A stretch of 64,000 nt of DNA from Erigeron canadensis. Lineage: Eukaryota; Streptophyta; Magnoliopsida; Asterales; Asteraceae. The notes beneath the pieces were generated by a model. It was not told where the DNA came from and searched no databases. It was given only the letters and a program-made list of their open reading frames with translations. A program made the position numbers and the translations under genes. Positions 1 to 11,862 of this stretch are shown here, in pieces (position 1 is the first letter of the stretch; every line of letters starts with the position of its first letter). The stretch lies in assembly GCF_010389155.1 (NCBI RefSeq), contig NC_057762.1, forward strand, positions 34,160,055 through 34,224,054, given 5' to 3'.

Positions 1-698
1 CTATAATCATTGATAGTTGAGATTTCTAGCTGGCATAGCCAAATTTATGTAAATGCATATGGAGTTTTACAATGTGTCAGGCTATAAAGATTGATACTCA
101 ACAAAAAGCATGCATATTATAGAGTTCCTTGTTTGAAATGGTAAACTACATTCAGATTTGCATGTAGACTTACAGATGTAACTCAAAATAGGATAAGATA
201 GACACGTCGTAACAAGATTATAGTTCCAAATTTGATTGATTTTTAGCTGTTCAGAAAAGAATTCAACTGATAATTTAGTAGGTCATAGTCAGTATATATT
301 AATAATTAGTAGCATAAGTTTATTATTGGACTCACAATGGTCTGTTATCCAGGCCCAATGATATGACGGCTCCTACAAAGATTCACACAATGCATGTAAA
401 AGCGTGCTCAAGAAGAATGACAACAAGCTCAAGAGTTCTTTGATTAAACAAAAGATTTAATCCCTCAATGATCATTGGCTAGTCATCCGACTAATGACCG
501 TCAACACCATTGGCTAGTCATTGAAGGCTGTGTGGCTAGGACGACGAGTGTTTTAAAGAAATTTTTCCCAAAATCAGTTCTTTTGGGAAAGAATTAAATA
601 GTTATGAATGGTAGATTCTAGACTAATAGTCTAATGGTGATATTAAAGATATTTTAAGAGATTAGTGGTTGGTTTAACGGTTTGAAAAATACTAATAT
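1..698. other. Intergenic, no gene recognised
   Basis: AT-rich sequence without a convincing reading frame. The only internal structure I see is a short direct repeat, CATTGGCTAGTCAT, at 473-486 and again at 508-521, separated by a GC-richer stretch. It could be part of an old LTR, but no termini are visible. Confidence 0.4.
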
Positions 699-715
699 TT
701 TATTGATGTAACGTT

Positions 716-1753
716 TTTATTTTTAACGGCATCAAAATTATATATATCTTAAGAATATATGGACCTCAAGCAAGATACTAGGTCACACAACAATTACAAA
801 CGATACAATTACAAAGCGAACTATATTATCATGAAACGAAACAAGCTAAACGAAAGAGAGAGGATTAGAAAGCCACTCCACCCACGACATGTGTTTCTTT
901 TTAATTTTATTAGATACCCACAAGTATGAATAGACAATGATGCTATCGATGATGTACTCCTTTCTTTGTTTCCCCTTGTTAAACACCTTGTCATTACGAA
1001 ACTTCCAAATAAACCAACAACCACAAAAGACAATAGCTTCAACAACATGCTTTTTTTCCATGAAAATCTACATCATATCAACGGACTGTAACAACTCGGC
1101 TGGTCCATGTGAAGCCAAAAGAACAATTTGTAGCCAATTAGAGACACCCGCCCATACATAAGAAGCGACCTCACATGAACCAAAAACATGATCACAAGTC
1201 TTGACAGAATTATCACACAAGGGGCAGCAAATAGACGGGATATCTATACCTATATAAGCCAAATTATTTCGGGTTGGGAGCCTATCCAGACTAACACGCC
1301 ACATGAATGTTAACTTTTCGAGGAACACTTCTGCTCCATCTAGCTAGTAACCAAGGTGGTGATGGGCAAAGATTTGTTATCAATCAATGTTCGCACCCCT
1401 TTTACCGAGAACTCCTTCAAGTTAGATGTAGAAAACACCCATCTATCAGGAACATTGCTAAGTACAAATGTATTCAGCAATGACAAAATGCTACTAAGTT
1501 CAACTTCCTCCGCCCCTCCTCGAATATGTCGCCTCCATTCATACACCAAACTATTATTCCTCCATTTATCACAAATCAAAACCTTTTTATTTTGCTCTAG
1601 ATTATATAAACAGGGAAATCTAGAAGCCATGTTGTTACTTCCATTCCACACATCATGCCAAAAAGATGTTTTTGCACCATTTCCCACCTTAATCGAAAAT
1701 GAATGAAGAGGTATAATACCTGATGATCAAGATCATAAACAATATAAAACCTG
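716..1753 (-). mobile_element. 5'-truncated L1-type LINE with 17-bp TSD
   Basis: A non-LTR retrotransposon insertion in minus orientation. The direct repeat TTTATTGATGTAACGTT stands at 699-715 and again at 1754-1770 and brackets the element exactly. The element's 3' end, at low coordinates, is A-rich on the minus strand. Inside is the C-terminal end of a LINE ORF2 (see the pseudogene entry). A long TSD, an A-rich tail and 5' truncation together are the signature of target-primed reverse transcription. Only about 1.04 kb of what would be a several-kb element is present. Confidence 0.85.
846..1687 (-). pseudogene. LINE ORF2 C-terminal fragment (zf-RVT region)
   Basis: The decayed C-terminal part of a plant LINE reverse transcriptase polyprotein. 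Reading the minus strand, it contains the W-x-D-x-W region after the RT domain, then the zf-RVT zinc-binding domain with the typical RLPTRNNLAYIGIDIP stretch and the CCPLCD...CDHVFGSC cysteine/histidine cluster, and then the basic tail after an in-frame stop. At least one frameshift, an apparent 2-nt deletion near 1310, and two stops (near 1340 and 1068) break it into three open pieces. No RT catalytic YxDD is present, because the 5' part was never copied. It is non-functional. Confidence 0.85.
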
Positions 1754-1770
1754 TTTATTGATGTAACGTT

Positions 1771-3598
1771 GAAAGAACTAGTTATTGAAGAGGACATTAC
1801 GAGTGCTCTTTACTAGCACTACAAGTTTCTTCAAACAATATCTAGATATTATATCACCTCAAAATTTCACTTGTAGCTGGTCTATTTTTCATACATATAT
1901 CACATGCATGAACCAATGTTAGAATAATTAAATAATGATAATGATCATTACGTTATCTTTTCACGGCCATATACAACATCTTTATATATGTTGGTGGCAT
2001 ACAGTTAAAAAAGGCGTCTGGTATTCCGACCATATTTTTGATAACTCGACCAGACTATTAATGACAGGGGACCCGTTTTTACTATACCAAATTTGCCATT
2101 ACAGACAGGGGGTCACCACTATTTTGGAGCGATATGGTCGAGATACCAAAAACTTGAGTCGAGATACACCAGGGGTAAAAAAAACATATATAATGGATTA
2201 TCTAATCTAATAATTCATTAATCCAAGTCAAAATGTATAACTCACATAGGCCGATTGAATTATTCATTATCCAATTATACATCCAAAGTTCCAAACACTA
2301 AACTAAACACCTACTCAAAGGAATCACTCTTTATTTTTAACCGATTGATGGTTAATTACTTGACCCTTGGTTTGTAACATAGTTCCAAGGTGTAAGTTGT
2401 CGCAGGAATAAGGGGATATGCACATAGCATAAAGATGATTGTACCATGTGCATAGAGAGTAGTACAATAGAGAGCATCTTTGGGGTGTAGGACAGGTGTC
2501 CCACAATTAACGGTTACGGGGAGTACTTGAAGGTTAAATGTTGGGGGAGTGTCAGACCAAAGATGAAGTACTTGTTTGTACTTTGTGCTTTCATTGTTTT
2601 TTACACCCCAGCTGTTCCTTAGCTGTTTCTCCTTTGACTTTCAGTCAATGGTCAACATTATCCAACCCAATCCAGAATCACACATTTTTTTAAGAGGAAA
2701 TCCATTTTTCGTATCATTATAAATTGATTAAATCATTAAACCAGTTTTGTTGGTTGAGATATATGAGGTTTCTACTCATAAATATGTAAATTTAATATTT
2801 TGAAGTGATGCATCTTGGTAGGATTTTTCCTGAAAATCGTTATTTTGCGATAAACGGGACACGGTTAAAGTAATCACGTCTACTTCGTATAGTAGTACCA
2901 CTGTACCAGTAGTTACTTTTTGAAACACACTATAAAGTTTAAGTGAACCAAAAGTATCCTTTATAACATATCATAAGAATGATGTGTATCAAATAGCATG
3001 ATACTAATAGTTATGAGTTATACAACAGCTATACAACCTGCCCAAATGAACACTTTTTTTAAACCGTGTTTTGACTATTCAAAGAAGTTTCCTACCTAAC
3101 ATACAATAAATACAAACATTTGTTTTGAATAACACAACATGCATATTAAATATTGCATTTCTTTAAAGAGTAAATGCATATAATGTTTTTAATGTTGATG
3201 GGATAAAATTAATAATGTGTATTTGTACCTTTAAGGTATGTGAGATGGGATGATAAATAAAAAAAAACTTACTATGACAACAAGTATAGCAATAATGTCT
3301 TTGAAATAATATTACATTTAGAGCGGTGTGTTACGGATGGAGTCGGAAAGAACATTATTATTATTTGAAAAATACTAAATGCAGTTTGAAGTTGCATTTA
3401 ATTAAAAACTCATCTCATGAATTTTATAAGAAGTGTTATAACTTATAACTATTTAATTTATCTTAACTCTACCTTTAATGTTTCCATTTACCAAAACTTT
3501 TATATTATTTATATGTCTTGAAATAATGAAATCTAGTTTACAAACAAGTAATGATATATATTTTTAGAACCTTTAATAACTAAACTAACAACAAAATT
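1771..3598. other. AT-rich intergenic, no gene recognised
   Basis: About 1.8 kb with only short chance reading frames on both strands. I see no RNA gene, no element termini and no codon-like stretch that I can support. Confidence 0.4.
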
Positions 3599-3599
3599 A

Positions 3600-4085
3600 C
3601 TGATGATGTACCATCCCATAGGCTCCGGACTTTCCGGCGATGACGGTTTGGAGACTGAAACGAGACTAGCAATAGGCTCCGAACCCTACGACGGCCTAGC
3701 CGACAAACAGTACGATGAATCACGTGCACTGGTACGCACAACTCATGCTTGTGTCTCCAAGCCAACGATTTCCACACAGCTGTCTAACGATGACGACCTC
3801 CTGTCGGAGATTGCCGTTAAGTCAACCGTTACGCCCAACTTCTAGACATCTCGGCCCATCTCATGAAACCCTTCATGGGAGGCTTATAAATACCACTCCA
3901 CAACAACTTAGAAAGGGCAATGCATTCATACCTACACTTAAGATATTTACTCCAACACTTGGTAGCGTGAGGCTAATCCTTCACACCGTGAGGCTAATCC
4001 TTCACACCATTAGGGAACCACCAGCAAGTACAAAACCCTCTATTTTCACCCTCCAACCGCTTATTATCATTCTCTCATACAAGAT
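3600..4085 (+). other. GC-richer patch, possible LTR-like remnant
   Basis: A patch clearly richer in GC than its surroundings. The first 240 bases are open on the plus strand (80 codons, 3603-3845), but I do not recognise the product. After it come a TATA-like GGCTTATAAATACC near 3880 and a perfect 21-bp tandem duplication beginning GTGAGGCTAATCC at 3967-3987 and 3988-4008. A promoter-like box followed by CA-rich leader sequence resembles the inside of an LTR, but I could not find matching ends or a primer-binding site. Either an old LTR fragment or a captured gene fragment is possible. Confidence 0.25.
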
Positions 4086-4089
4086 TAAT

Positions 4090-5430
4090 CCCCTATTAAT
4101 TTAAGAGTAACTTTACCCTTAAACAATTACTATATGAAATCTAAAGTATAAGGAGATTACTTCAAAATTTCATAAACACAAGATTGGTCATTTGGGAAAG
4201 ATCAACTAAAGAAAGTGAATAAAATCTTAGCAAGGGCAATAAAGGAAATTAGAATTTAAAAATAGGAACATAAATGTTGGTAGTTAGAAGAATTAGTGTG
4301 CAAGTGTTTGATACCATAAAGACAAACATAAAAAGGAGAATCTTGTGAAAGAGATTGAAGTTGATGTCAAATTGACTGTTAGAGATCCGTTTATCCCACT
4401 AGTAAATTACAATTTCACCCTCCAATACAAGCCCTCCATCAATCAAACACTAACTTCTATGGTGATTTCACAATACACCCTTTTGACACTCAAAATACCT
4501 AAAGTTGTTCCAAATTTTCTACTCTAAAATGACAAAATATAACCCTCATTTTCCGATATAAAATCACCCATAACACCCCCTTTACAACATTATACTCTCA
4601 TTGCATCCTAGAATCCATGTCCCTGCAATTACTTGTTCCCCCTCCCTGTTTAATCATTTCCTGCCAATCATTTAAAACATTTATGAGCATATGACATACA
4701 TACACACCAAAAAATTGGGTAATTCAATATTATATAATAGACTATAACTCAAGAGCTTCAATTTACAAAATTTATATATATGTTAATATAATGTTATAGA
4801 CAATCTTGACTAGAAATATTCAATTCACGAGGGGATATTGGATATCTAACTACACCGTATTTATTTATCTACAACCTTCAAAGTCCGTGCTTAATATAAA
4901 TTCTAATCTTTGAATATGTTTTTTTTTAGATATGAGGAGTAAAGACATTCATGAATTTTACCACCCATTAATTAGTTGACAAGTGGTTTTTAGAAACGTA
5001 ATGTCCGTCCAAATGGACGGGCAAGGCAATTTAATGGTCAGGACTTCTAGTGCACTTTTGAATGTGAAAATCCCTCAAAACAGGCTACTCTTATACTTTG
5101 AGAGTCCATGTTAGAAAGGAATTATATACCAATCTAAAGATTTTAGTTTTTTTTATTTACTTCATAAAATAAGGTCAATTTAGCAACAATTACAACCTTT
5201 GACTACAAAAGATTCAATTCACAAGAACATCTTGGAAACTTAACTATATAATAATATAATAATCTTCATAGTATTTGCCTAATTAAGATTAACATCTACT
5301 AATATATTCTATTATTATAAGGACTTGTATCAACACAAAAAATCTTTGTTCTTTATTAAATCTCATAAAATACATTTTGAAATTAGAGTTTTGTTGATAA
5401 CAATTATTCTAGCACTTCTTTGAGTATTAT
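4090..5430. other. AT-rich intergenic, no gene recognised
   Basis: No convincing coding region. If the gene at 5576-6100 has a short second exon, it should lie at the right end of this stretch or just beyond it, on the minus strand. Confidence 0.35.
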
Positions 5431-5575
5431 TCTAATTAACACTTTTAACATACACTAAATAATAATTAGAGTATTTTTCAGATGTTTTAGAAACTGATAT
5501 TACTGATATATAGTCCTTAAAGCCAACATTACAAACCATTAAGATTATTATAGAACACAATAAAATTTTGTAAAC

Positions 5576-6100
5576 CTGTGGAGTTTTGGAGACATAAACA
5601 TCATCTTGACCCGACCCGGAACCGGATCCGGTTCTTGACCCATCACCTTTATCAGATCTTTTCGACCCAATATGAGATTTCCTTAAACCCAAAAAACCTT
5701 TCCACCTGGTACTTGAAGAAGGTTTTGGCGGCCTGGAAGAAACGCCGCCGCCGCCGCCGACGCCACCACCACCAGAGTCATCATCTTCTCCGGCAAGCAG
5801 CTCATCACGGAGTGTAGTTTTCTGACCAACAACGGATCCAGCATTGGAAACATTATTCTTAAAAGGTAACAAACGGCCCTTAAAGAACAACTCATCAGCA
5901 GTCATCATATTATTCCCAGAAACCGAAAACTCAAAGTCCGAGGAAACCGGTGCGTTGGGTTTAAGGATTTGTGGGCAAGAATGAATCGATTCGGCGAAAT
6001 CGTGAGAGAAAGAAATACGAGGGTGGTCCGAGTTGTTGTTATACATTTTTTTGATGTTGTTAATATTAATGATGATAATGTTGGTTTGAAAACATGCCAT
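5576..6100 (-). CDS. Small plant-specific protein, exon 1 (function unknown)
   Basis: An intact 175-codon exon on the minus strand. The N-terminal half holds HPRISFSHDFAESI, then DFEFSV, then TADELFFKGRLLPF. This block order belongs to a family of small uncharacterised plant proteins, and a similar ADELFF.G...P motif is seen in membrane-associated kinase regulators. The middle has an acidic run (EDDDSGGGG) and a glycine stretch, followed by SSTRWKGFLGLRKSHIGSK, a basic segment, and a serine/glycine tail with SKTPQ. At 5576 the codon CAG is followed by GTTTAC, a good 5' splice site, so I end the exon there. Without splicing, the frame runs 47 more codons of unrelated, hydrophobic sequence to 5432. 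A second ATG 18 codons inside (MYNNNSDHP) is an equally plausible start. The terminal exon was not located, so this is a partial CDS. A role in signalling is only inferred from the motif. Confidence 0.7.
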
Positions 6101-6208
6101 GAATTATTTCATGAAGAAATTATAATAAGAGGAGGCATAAATGAAGAATGAATTGAAGGAAGAAGACAAAGGGAGGTCTGAAGCACTGTTACAATGAAGA
6201 TGAGGTTG

Positions 6209-6220
6209 TATTTATATATG
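6209..6220 (-). promoter_or_regulatory. TATA box of the gene at 5576-6100
   Basis: On the minus strand this reads CATATATAAATAC, a good TATA box about 110 bases upstream of the first ATG at 6100. Confidence 0.55.
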
Positions 6221-6329
6221 TGGGGATCATATGAATTCTTTGGGGGGAAACCTTACACGCCTTAAATTTGAATCTATCAAAAACTAAAATTTTCATTTCA
6301 CCACCTTTTATACTCCCAATGGGTTAAAA

Positions 6330-6570
6330 ACTCCATCGGCATTCCGAAGTCCTACAATGATGCTTGGATCCTGGGATACCGGGGTTCGAGTTTGAGTAGA
6401 TGAGGCTTTACCTCCAATTTAACGTTGTGCATTCTGTAGCGGTTAAATTGGTGGGTTTTCCCTCCCCTATACTCCCTGACTTCGTGGATCGGTCAGTAGT
6501 AACTGACTGCCTGTATAGCTGTAACGGCTAGTTGTCCCGTGACACGAACGTTCAAAAATAAATAAATAAA
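6330..6570 (+). mobile_element. Possible tRNA-derived SINE
   Basis: About 240 bases of GC-richer sequence with a B-box-like GGGGTTCGAGTTTGAG near 6391, GGTTAAATTGGTGGG after it, and a 3' end of repeated AATA units (about 6556-6568). That layout, an internal Pol III B box and a simple A-rich tail, fits a plant SINE. The A box is weak and no TSD was confirmed. Confidence 0.45.
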
Positions 6571-6806
6571 TAAATCAAGTACTATAAAGGGTTACAAAGA
6601 GGGCTCGCAATGGTCCGTTAACTGTTCATTATTGGCTTGTCGTTCAATAACAGAACTTGAACCTGTGTTTGTGTTCGTTCGTTAATGTCAATGTAAAGTT
6701 ATAAATTTTATGATGAAAATTAAATATTACTCGTATGTAATATTTAATTATTTTTTTAAATAGTTCTCTATAGAAAGTGTAAATATCATGTGAATATAAA
6801 TATAAG

Positions 6807-7031
6807 GGTAAATTACACAAATCATACATGAGGTTTGTTCGAAACTACACTGGTCATACCTACAATTTAAAATTTACACGATACATACTCATCGTAGTTA
6901 AAAGCATACACTGACTATACCTATCGCTGACGGTCGTTTATTTGGTCGTTAATTCAAGCCACGTGTCGTGCACGTGAGGTATCAAACTTGTAATTTTGTG
7001 TATAATTTAGATATCATCCGTGTAATTTACC
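6807..7031. mobile_element. MITE with perfect 12-bp inverted ends
   Basis: A 225-bp unit begins GGTAAATTACAC (6807-6818) and ends GTGTAATTTACC (7020-7031), a perfect 12-bp inverted repeat. Short ATAA sequences flank both ends, so a small TSD is possible but not certain. It contains ACGTG cores (CCACGTGTCGTGCACGTG). Superfamily unassigned. Confidence 0.5.
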
Positions 7032-7531
7032 ATAAAAAGATAACTATTAAAATATTTATATTTATATTTCATTTATAATTTAGGGGAGGTGGAGTGGTAA
7101 GGGATGAATTTATCAACCCTGTCAAATTCAACCAATAATATTCATACAACTCAATTTAACCTTTTAACTCTCTCAACCAACTCTCCCATTCATTTTTACT
7201 GGCGCTTCATAAATTTTCAACCTTTCCAAATTTGTTTTTCTTTTTTCTTTTTAAATTTTCAGCACTCTTAAGAAAAATTTCATAATCAAAACACATTAGT
7301 TTAAATTTCTATTAGTAATAACACCAAACATATACTATATAATCTAAAGCAAAATATATATATATATATCAGGGTGTAAAACAAAAACTTTTGAAACTAT
7401 AATAACTATTTTGTAAATAGTTGAAAAAACCGGGGCTAAAACGAAATATTGAATAAAAATTACATTACTCTTTTTTATCGTCGTCGTCTTCTTCTTTGAT
7501 TCTATATCTAAATATATATATATATATATAT

Positions 7532-8504
7532 GGTAACTTTCCAGTGAGAACGTGTTTAAAATAAGAACGATAAGAACAGGAGGTAAAAGAAAATTTTTAA
7601 CATGGGATGGATTTTTTTTAACTTTATTTTTCTATTAATTTGAAATTGTAACTGCCTGTTATAGTTAGTGCTTGTACGTAGAAAAAAACATTCATCTCAA
7701 TTATATTGGATTGCAATTAAATTAAACACACCAATTTTCTAAATAACAATATTTATATTATTAGTTGTTTCATCCTCTTTAATGATAAATTTAATTTGTA
7801 AAAAATTACAATTCATTTATAAAATGAGTGGATGCACAAACAACAATTAAGTTAGTAGATGCATGATTAATAAAAAAATTAATGGAAAAAAAAATTGGAG
7901 ATACAATATGAGCATGTGGGTGAAATAATTTGATTTTATAGATTCAAGATGCACAAAATATGATTTTAGGATGCACAAATTAACAAAAATAGGATGCATA
8001 ATTAACACAACTCCAGGATGCAATATTAACGCGATGATGCATAAAAGATACTTAATGTGATATTAAAAATAAAAAGTAAAAAAGAAAGTCAAGTAAATAA
8101 AAGCAAACAGATGCTTTGTAAATCCCGAGATATGCGAACAGAATTAAGTTAGATATTTGATTTTAGTTAACAAATTTGAGATATGGATGAAAAAAAATAA
8201 AAAGTGCATCCAATTTTATTAAAGTCTACTAATCATACTTCGGTCAAAAAGTTATTAAACAAATGTATAGTTAGTAGTGTATCATGTTATTCAAGTTTGT
8301 CTCTCATGAAGAATTAAATGTGAAAAAACTGATTTTGATTGGTTAAACTAATTGTATAGAAACCGTAACTTTTATTTCCAGTTATGCCCTTTTAACTATA
8401 TATTTAAATTGAAAAATCCATTTAATTTCTTAACCGTTAGATTAAGGCCCAGATCTATTTTTATTTGTTCTCATTCTTAAAGTGTTCTTATTGGATGGGA
8501 GACC
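7532..8504. mobile_element. TA-microsatellite-nested TIR element
   Basis: A roughly 970-bp element with (TA)n directly on both sides. The left end has GAGAACGTGTTTAAAATAAG followed by AACGATAAGAAC. The right end has GTTCTCATTCTTAAAGTG followed by TTCTTATTGG, an imperfect inverted match. The interior repeats a short GGATGCACAAA-type motif (7900-8040). The same end sequences and the GGATGCACAAA motif recur in the foldback element at 39688-40077, so the two form one family. No ORF of note. Confidence 0.55.
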
Positions 8505-9435
8505 TATATATATATATACATTGCAAATTCAGGTTACAAAAATGAAAAAATGAGGTAAGGAAACCAAAATTATACACACACTCTCTCCTCATTATGACTG
8601 TTTCTTCTTTCTATCCATCTATGAGCAGCGGGTATAAAGCCCTCCCACCAAACCGGTGAGCCATGAATTCACCACTGGCAGTGGTGTAGCCGACGGTATG
8701 GCACCATTAACTCGCCATGCCGGTGCCCACTCCGGCCCCCCTTAGGTATCATCCGTGGTTTCCATTTTAATAAATTAATTAAACGTCGACTACCAAAATA
8801 TTACACAAGTTTATCATTTCACCTCCGATCATTTTTTTTATACAAAATCAATTCCTAAAAGTTTGTGAAAAAGTAAGGATAATAATGTCATTTTGGTAAT
8901 AACCAATGAAATAGTCAAACATCTCTTAAATTTTTGTCTATCTTTATCCTTATAAAAAGCACTTACATATTTTGAGAGAAGTCAAGTATTATTTTTTCTT
9001 TTTTGTAACGCACACATTGTTGTTGTCTTTGTTAGCTATTACTTTATACCAACAACCCTGTATACCTCTTAATTCATTATCTATGTGATTTGAAAGCAAT
9101 GAAGCCATCCACTTTTAATTACCTTAACCTTGGTCAACATTGACCATAATGACCTCAAACACCTCCATCTCGAACGACATGACCATTTCAACCCCAACGC
9201 GCCACAACCCAAAAGGGCCGCAAAGGTCAACCTTGGTTTACCATGAGCGTCATACGTGTTTTCCAAGGTACATTTACTTAAATAATTGAGAATGTAATTT
9301 GTACATGAAGTAGTTGAAATTATACATATTTTCCCGCATACATTTACTTATTTTAGCTTGTTGTTTGACTGATCATTTAATTACCTTAACCTAACATTAT
9401 GAAATGTGCATTCAAAGACCACATACCTAAATACC
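8505..9435. other. Intergenic with small GC-rich patch
   Basis: A GC-richer segment at 8640-8750 and another at 9100-9250 stand out from the AT-rich background. Neither gives a frame I recognise. They may be decayed gene fragments. Confidence 0.3.
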
Positions 9436-9438
9436 TAA

Positions 9439-11330
9439 GGGTGGAAGGAATGGGTCTCGGGTAGAGGGACCACGATCGGGTACACCATTTCCAAACTTCG
9501 GTTAACCTTCGGGTAGAGGAAATCGGGGACGAGATTGAGTAGTGAAACCGAACTTGGTTTTAAAAGACTTGAACGCTGGATTGGTGGGCCCCTACTTGAC
9601 AACGGCTAGTTTTGAATAAAAAAAAACCACCATCCTTTATTTCTTCTTCAAATATATATATATATATACACACATATACGCAGTTGTATATATATATATA
9701 TTAACACAGCCACCACCATCACTGTCCAGCCACCACCATGGAACCACCTAGAGGTAACCAACGACACCACCAACAAGGTTATCGTCAACCACCACCATCG
9801 AATCAAGGTTTTATCCATCCACCACCGAATCAAGTTTATGTTCAATTACCACCGCCACCACAGAATCAAGTGTACCGTCGACACAATACATAACCACCAC
9901 CATCGACTCAATATTCCCAACCACAATAGGTGCAATTCTATACACCACAACCCGCTAGCCCACTTTACGGTTACCACATGGGTCCTCCACCTCCCGTCGA
10001 ACCTCAACACATTGAACTCGTGCAAACGGGAGACTTTGCTGCACTTGAAGATCTCGGGACCGGCGACATTATACCTGAAACACAATCGGTCGAAGAACAG
10101 GAAGAAGTTGAAGAGGTCGATTGTCGTGGGAAGAAAAAGGTGTTTGCCGGGAGGAAGCCGCGTGAACATTGGACGGAAGAACAAAAGGTCGTGTTGTCTC
10201 AAGCATGGATTCAAATATCGGAGTGTAAGAAGTATGGAAACGAACAAAAGGCCGAAGGGTTTTGGAAATGGATTCTTCAACACTATGCGACCACCTTGGG
10301 TTCGACTACGCGAACCTTTCATAGCTTGACTACAGTGTCGAATTGATGTTTAGAAATATATGTTTACATTTGTTTGATTTTGAGTGTAAATTGAGTTGTG
10401 ATACATATCTAAATAAACTGTCGATTATGTTGGATTGTGGAGTAATTTTGGATTGTTTGATTTATGTAGTTTCGTGCAAAGGGGAGTGGATGCAATGACT
10501 TGGATGTTACAACGACCGCTTTGTCCGATTACCACACTAAATTGGACAAGCATTTTACGCATCTACCGGCGTGGCAAGTGGTAAGAGGTCATGACAAATG
10601 GAAGCAACAAGATTGTTTTGCTGATATTGTAGGAATGGGAATCGGTTCGTCTAGCGGATCCTCAAAAAGAAAGTCGGCGGATTATGAATCCTGAAGCAAC
10701 GAAATGGCCTTCCTGACATGAATGAAGACCCATTCCCGCCTTTGGAGCGAATAAAGATGAAGAAGAAGCAACCCGCCTCGTCTTGCAGCTCGGTGTCAAA
10801 TGTAGCCGAGGGACTAACCAAGTACACACAAAGGAGGACGCGCTATATGAACAAGAATGAGGAAAAAAAAGAATTGGCGAAGCGTTTGATGGCTACACAA
10901 CTCGAGTGGGAGATGTTCAAGAACCGCCAACGTGAATGGAATGTTTTTATGAATCCCCATGATCACAATGTCGATCCCGCTTTGTTGGAGTGTGTTCTCG
11001 AGGAGAAACGCGCCCTCGGTGAAAAAAACGGATGACCTTGTAATTTTTAAATTTGTTGAACTATTTATTTTTAATTTTTATTGTAATGTGGTGAACTATT
11101 TATTTTTATTTAATGAATGTTTGAATTAGTATTTATATTTATATAGTTAAATTGATGATTTAATATAAGAAAGAAAAAAGAAAAGAAACTGAGTAAGTTT
11201 AATGAATTGGGTATGTATTTCTAGTGATTTGGGTAAGAATTTAGTAAAATTGAGTAGGTATGAATTGGAGGGTTTTAATTGAAAGATGATTTGGGTAAGT
11301 TAATCAATTTGGCTACCATTCCTCCCACCT
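9439..11330 (+). mobile_element. Non-autonomous PIF/Harbinger element
   Basis: The left terminus GGGTGGAAGGAATGGGT (9439-9455) is the inverted match of the right terminus ACCATTCCTCCCACCT (11315-11330), with two mismatches in the outer 15 positions. TAA stands immediately outside both ends (9436-9438 and 11331-11333), the 3-bp TSD typical of PIF/Harbinger. The 1.89-kb interior encodes a broken Myb/SANT-like ORF1 protein but no DDE transposase. It is therefore an internally deleted derivative that would have needed a transposase in trans. Confidence 0.8.
9738..11035 (+). pseudogene. Harbinger ORF1 (Myb/SANT-like) protein, broken
   Basis: Begins at ATG 9738 with a Pro/Gln-rich N-terminus (PPPSNQ and PPPPQNQ repeats). 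The SANT-like domain follows: REHWTEEQKVVLSQAWIQIS...QKAEGFWKWILQHY (about 10160-10290). After a likely intron (stop near 10346, acceptor-like TGTAG ending at 10469) comes the conserved region DYHTKLDKHFTHLPAWQVVRGHDKW (coding from about 10495), and then a C-terminal coiled segment (NKNEEKKELAKRLMATQLEWEMF). This order is that of the plant proteins often annotated 'glutathione S-transferase T3-like' or 'NAM-associated', which are Harbinger DNA-binding accessory proteins. Damage: in-frame TAA at 9891 and TAG at 9927 in the N-terminus, and a frameshift near 10685 (downstream frame shifted by 2). It cannot make a full product. Confidence 0.75.
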
Positions 11331-11543
11331 TAAGAACTAGAGATCAATGCATAAATTAGCACAACAAAGCAAAGCCCAAACTACTTGGTGAGGCACCGCG
11401 TAACACAACACTAGTTTGCCACGTGGTATTTCCATCCCGCTGCCAATTGGGATGGCATATATATATCCAACACATACATGGCATATAGTGTGTGGTTCCC
11501 CTCATGATCCTCTCCCAAATCCCAAGCTTTGTTGCCTAGCTAT

Positions 11544-11861
11544 AAGGGTGAGCGGAGCGCCCTAGGGAGGGAATAGGTACCGGATAGGTACCGGATGGAA
11601 CACTGCGCCAACCTTCCGGTACCTATAGGGCGGGGAGCGAATTGGTGACCATGGTGCCGGTTTTGATGCATATCTTATTTTGTCTTTTTCTTCCTTTTCT
11701 TTTTTGTCTTTTCTTCCTTATTTATTTCTTAATTAAATAGAAAGGGTGGGGAGGAGAAGGGAGGGATGGTGTGGCATTCCTAGCATTAGGCAGCGAGTGG
11801 GAAGGAGAAGCAAAATCGGGGAGGGAAGGGGGAGGGGTGGTAAGGCCCTCCGTCCACCCTA
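11544..11861. mobile_element. MITE, GGTGGACGGAGCG family, copy 1
   Basis: A GC-rich island of about 320 bp. Its left end GGTGAGCGGAGCGCCC is roughly the inverted match of the right end GGCCCTCCGTCCACC. Internal landmarks (GGTACCGGAT, GCGCC, GGTGCCGGTT, TTCCTAGCATTAGGCAGC) recur in the same order in the copy at 34686-34977. CTATA lies on both sides of the insertion, suggesting a degenerate TSD of about 7-9 bp. Superfamily undetermined. Confidence 0.6.
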
Positions 11862-11862
11862 A

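Noticed and set aside
9838..10329. 163-codon plus-strand and 158-codon minus-strand ORFs
   Set aside because: Both are shadows of the Harbinger ORF1 frame, which alone has a recognisable SANT-like domain.
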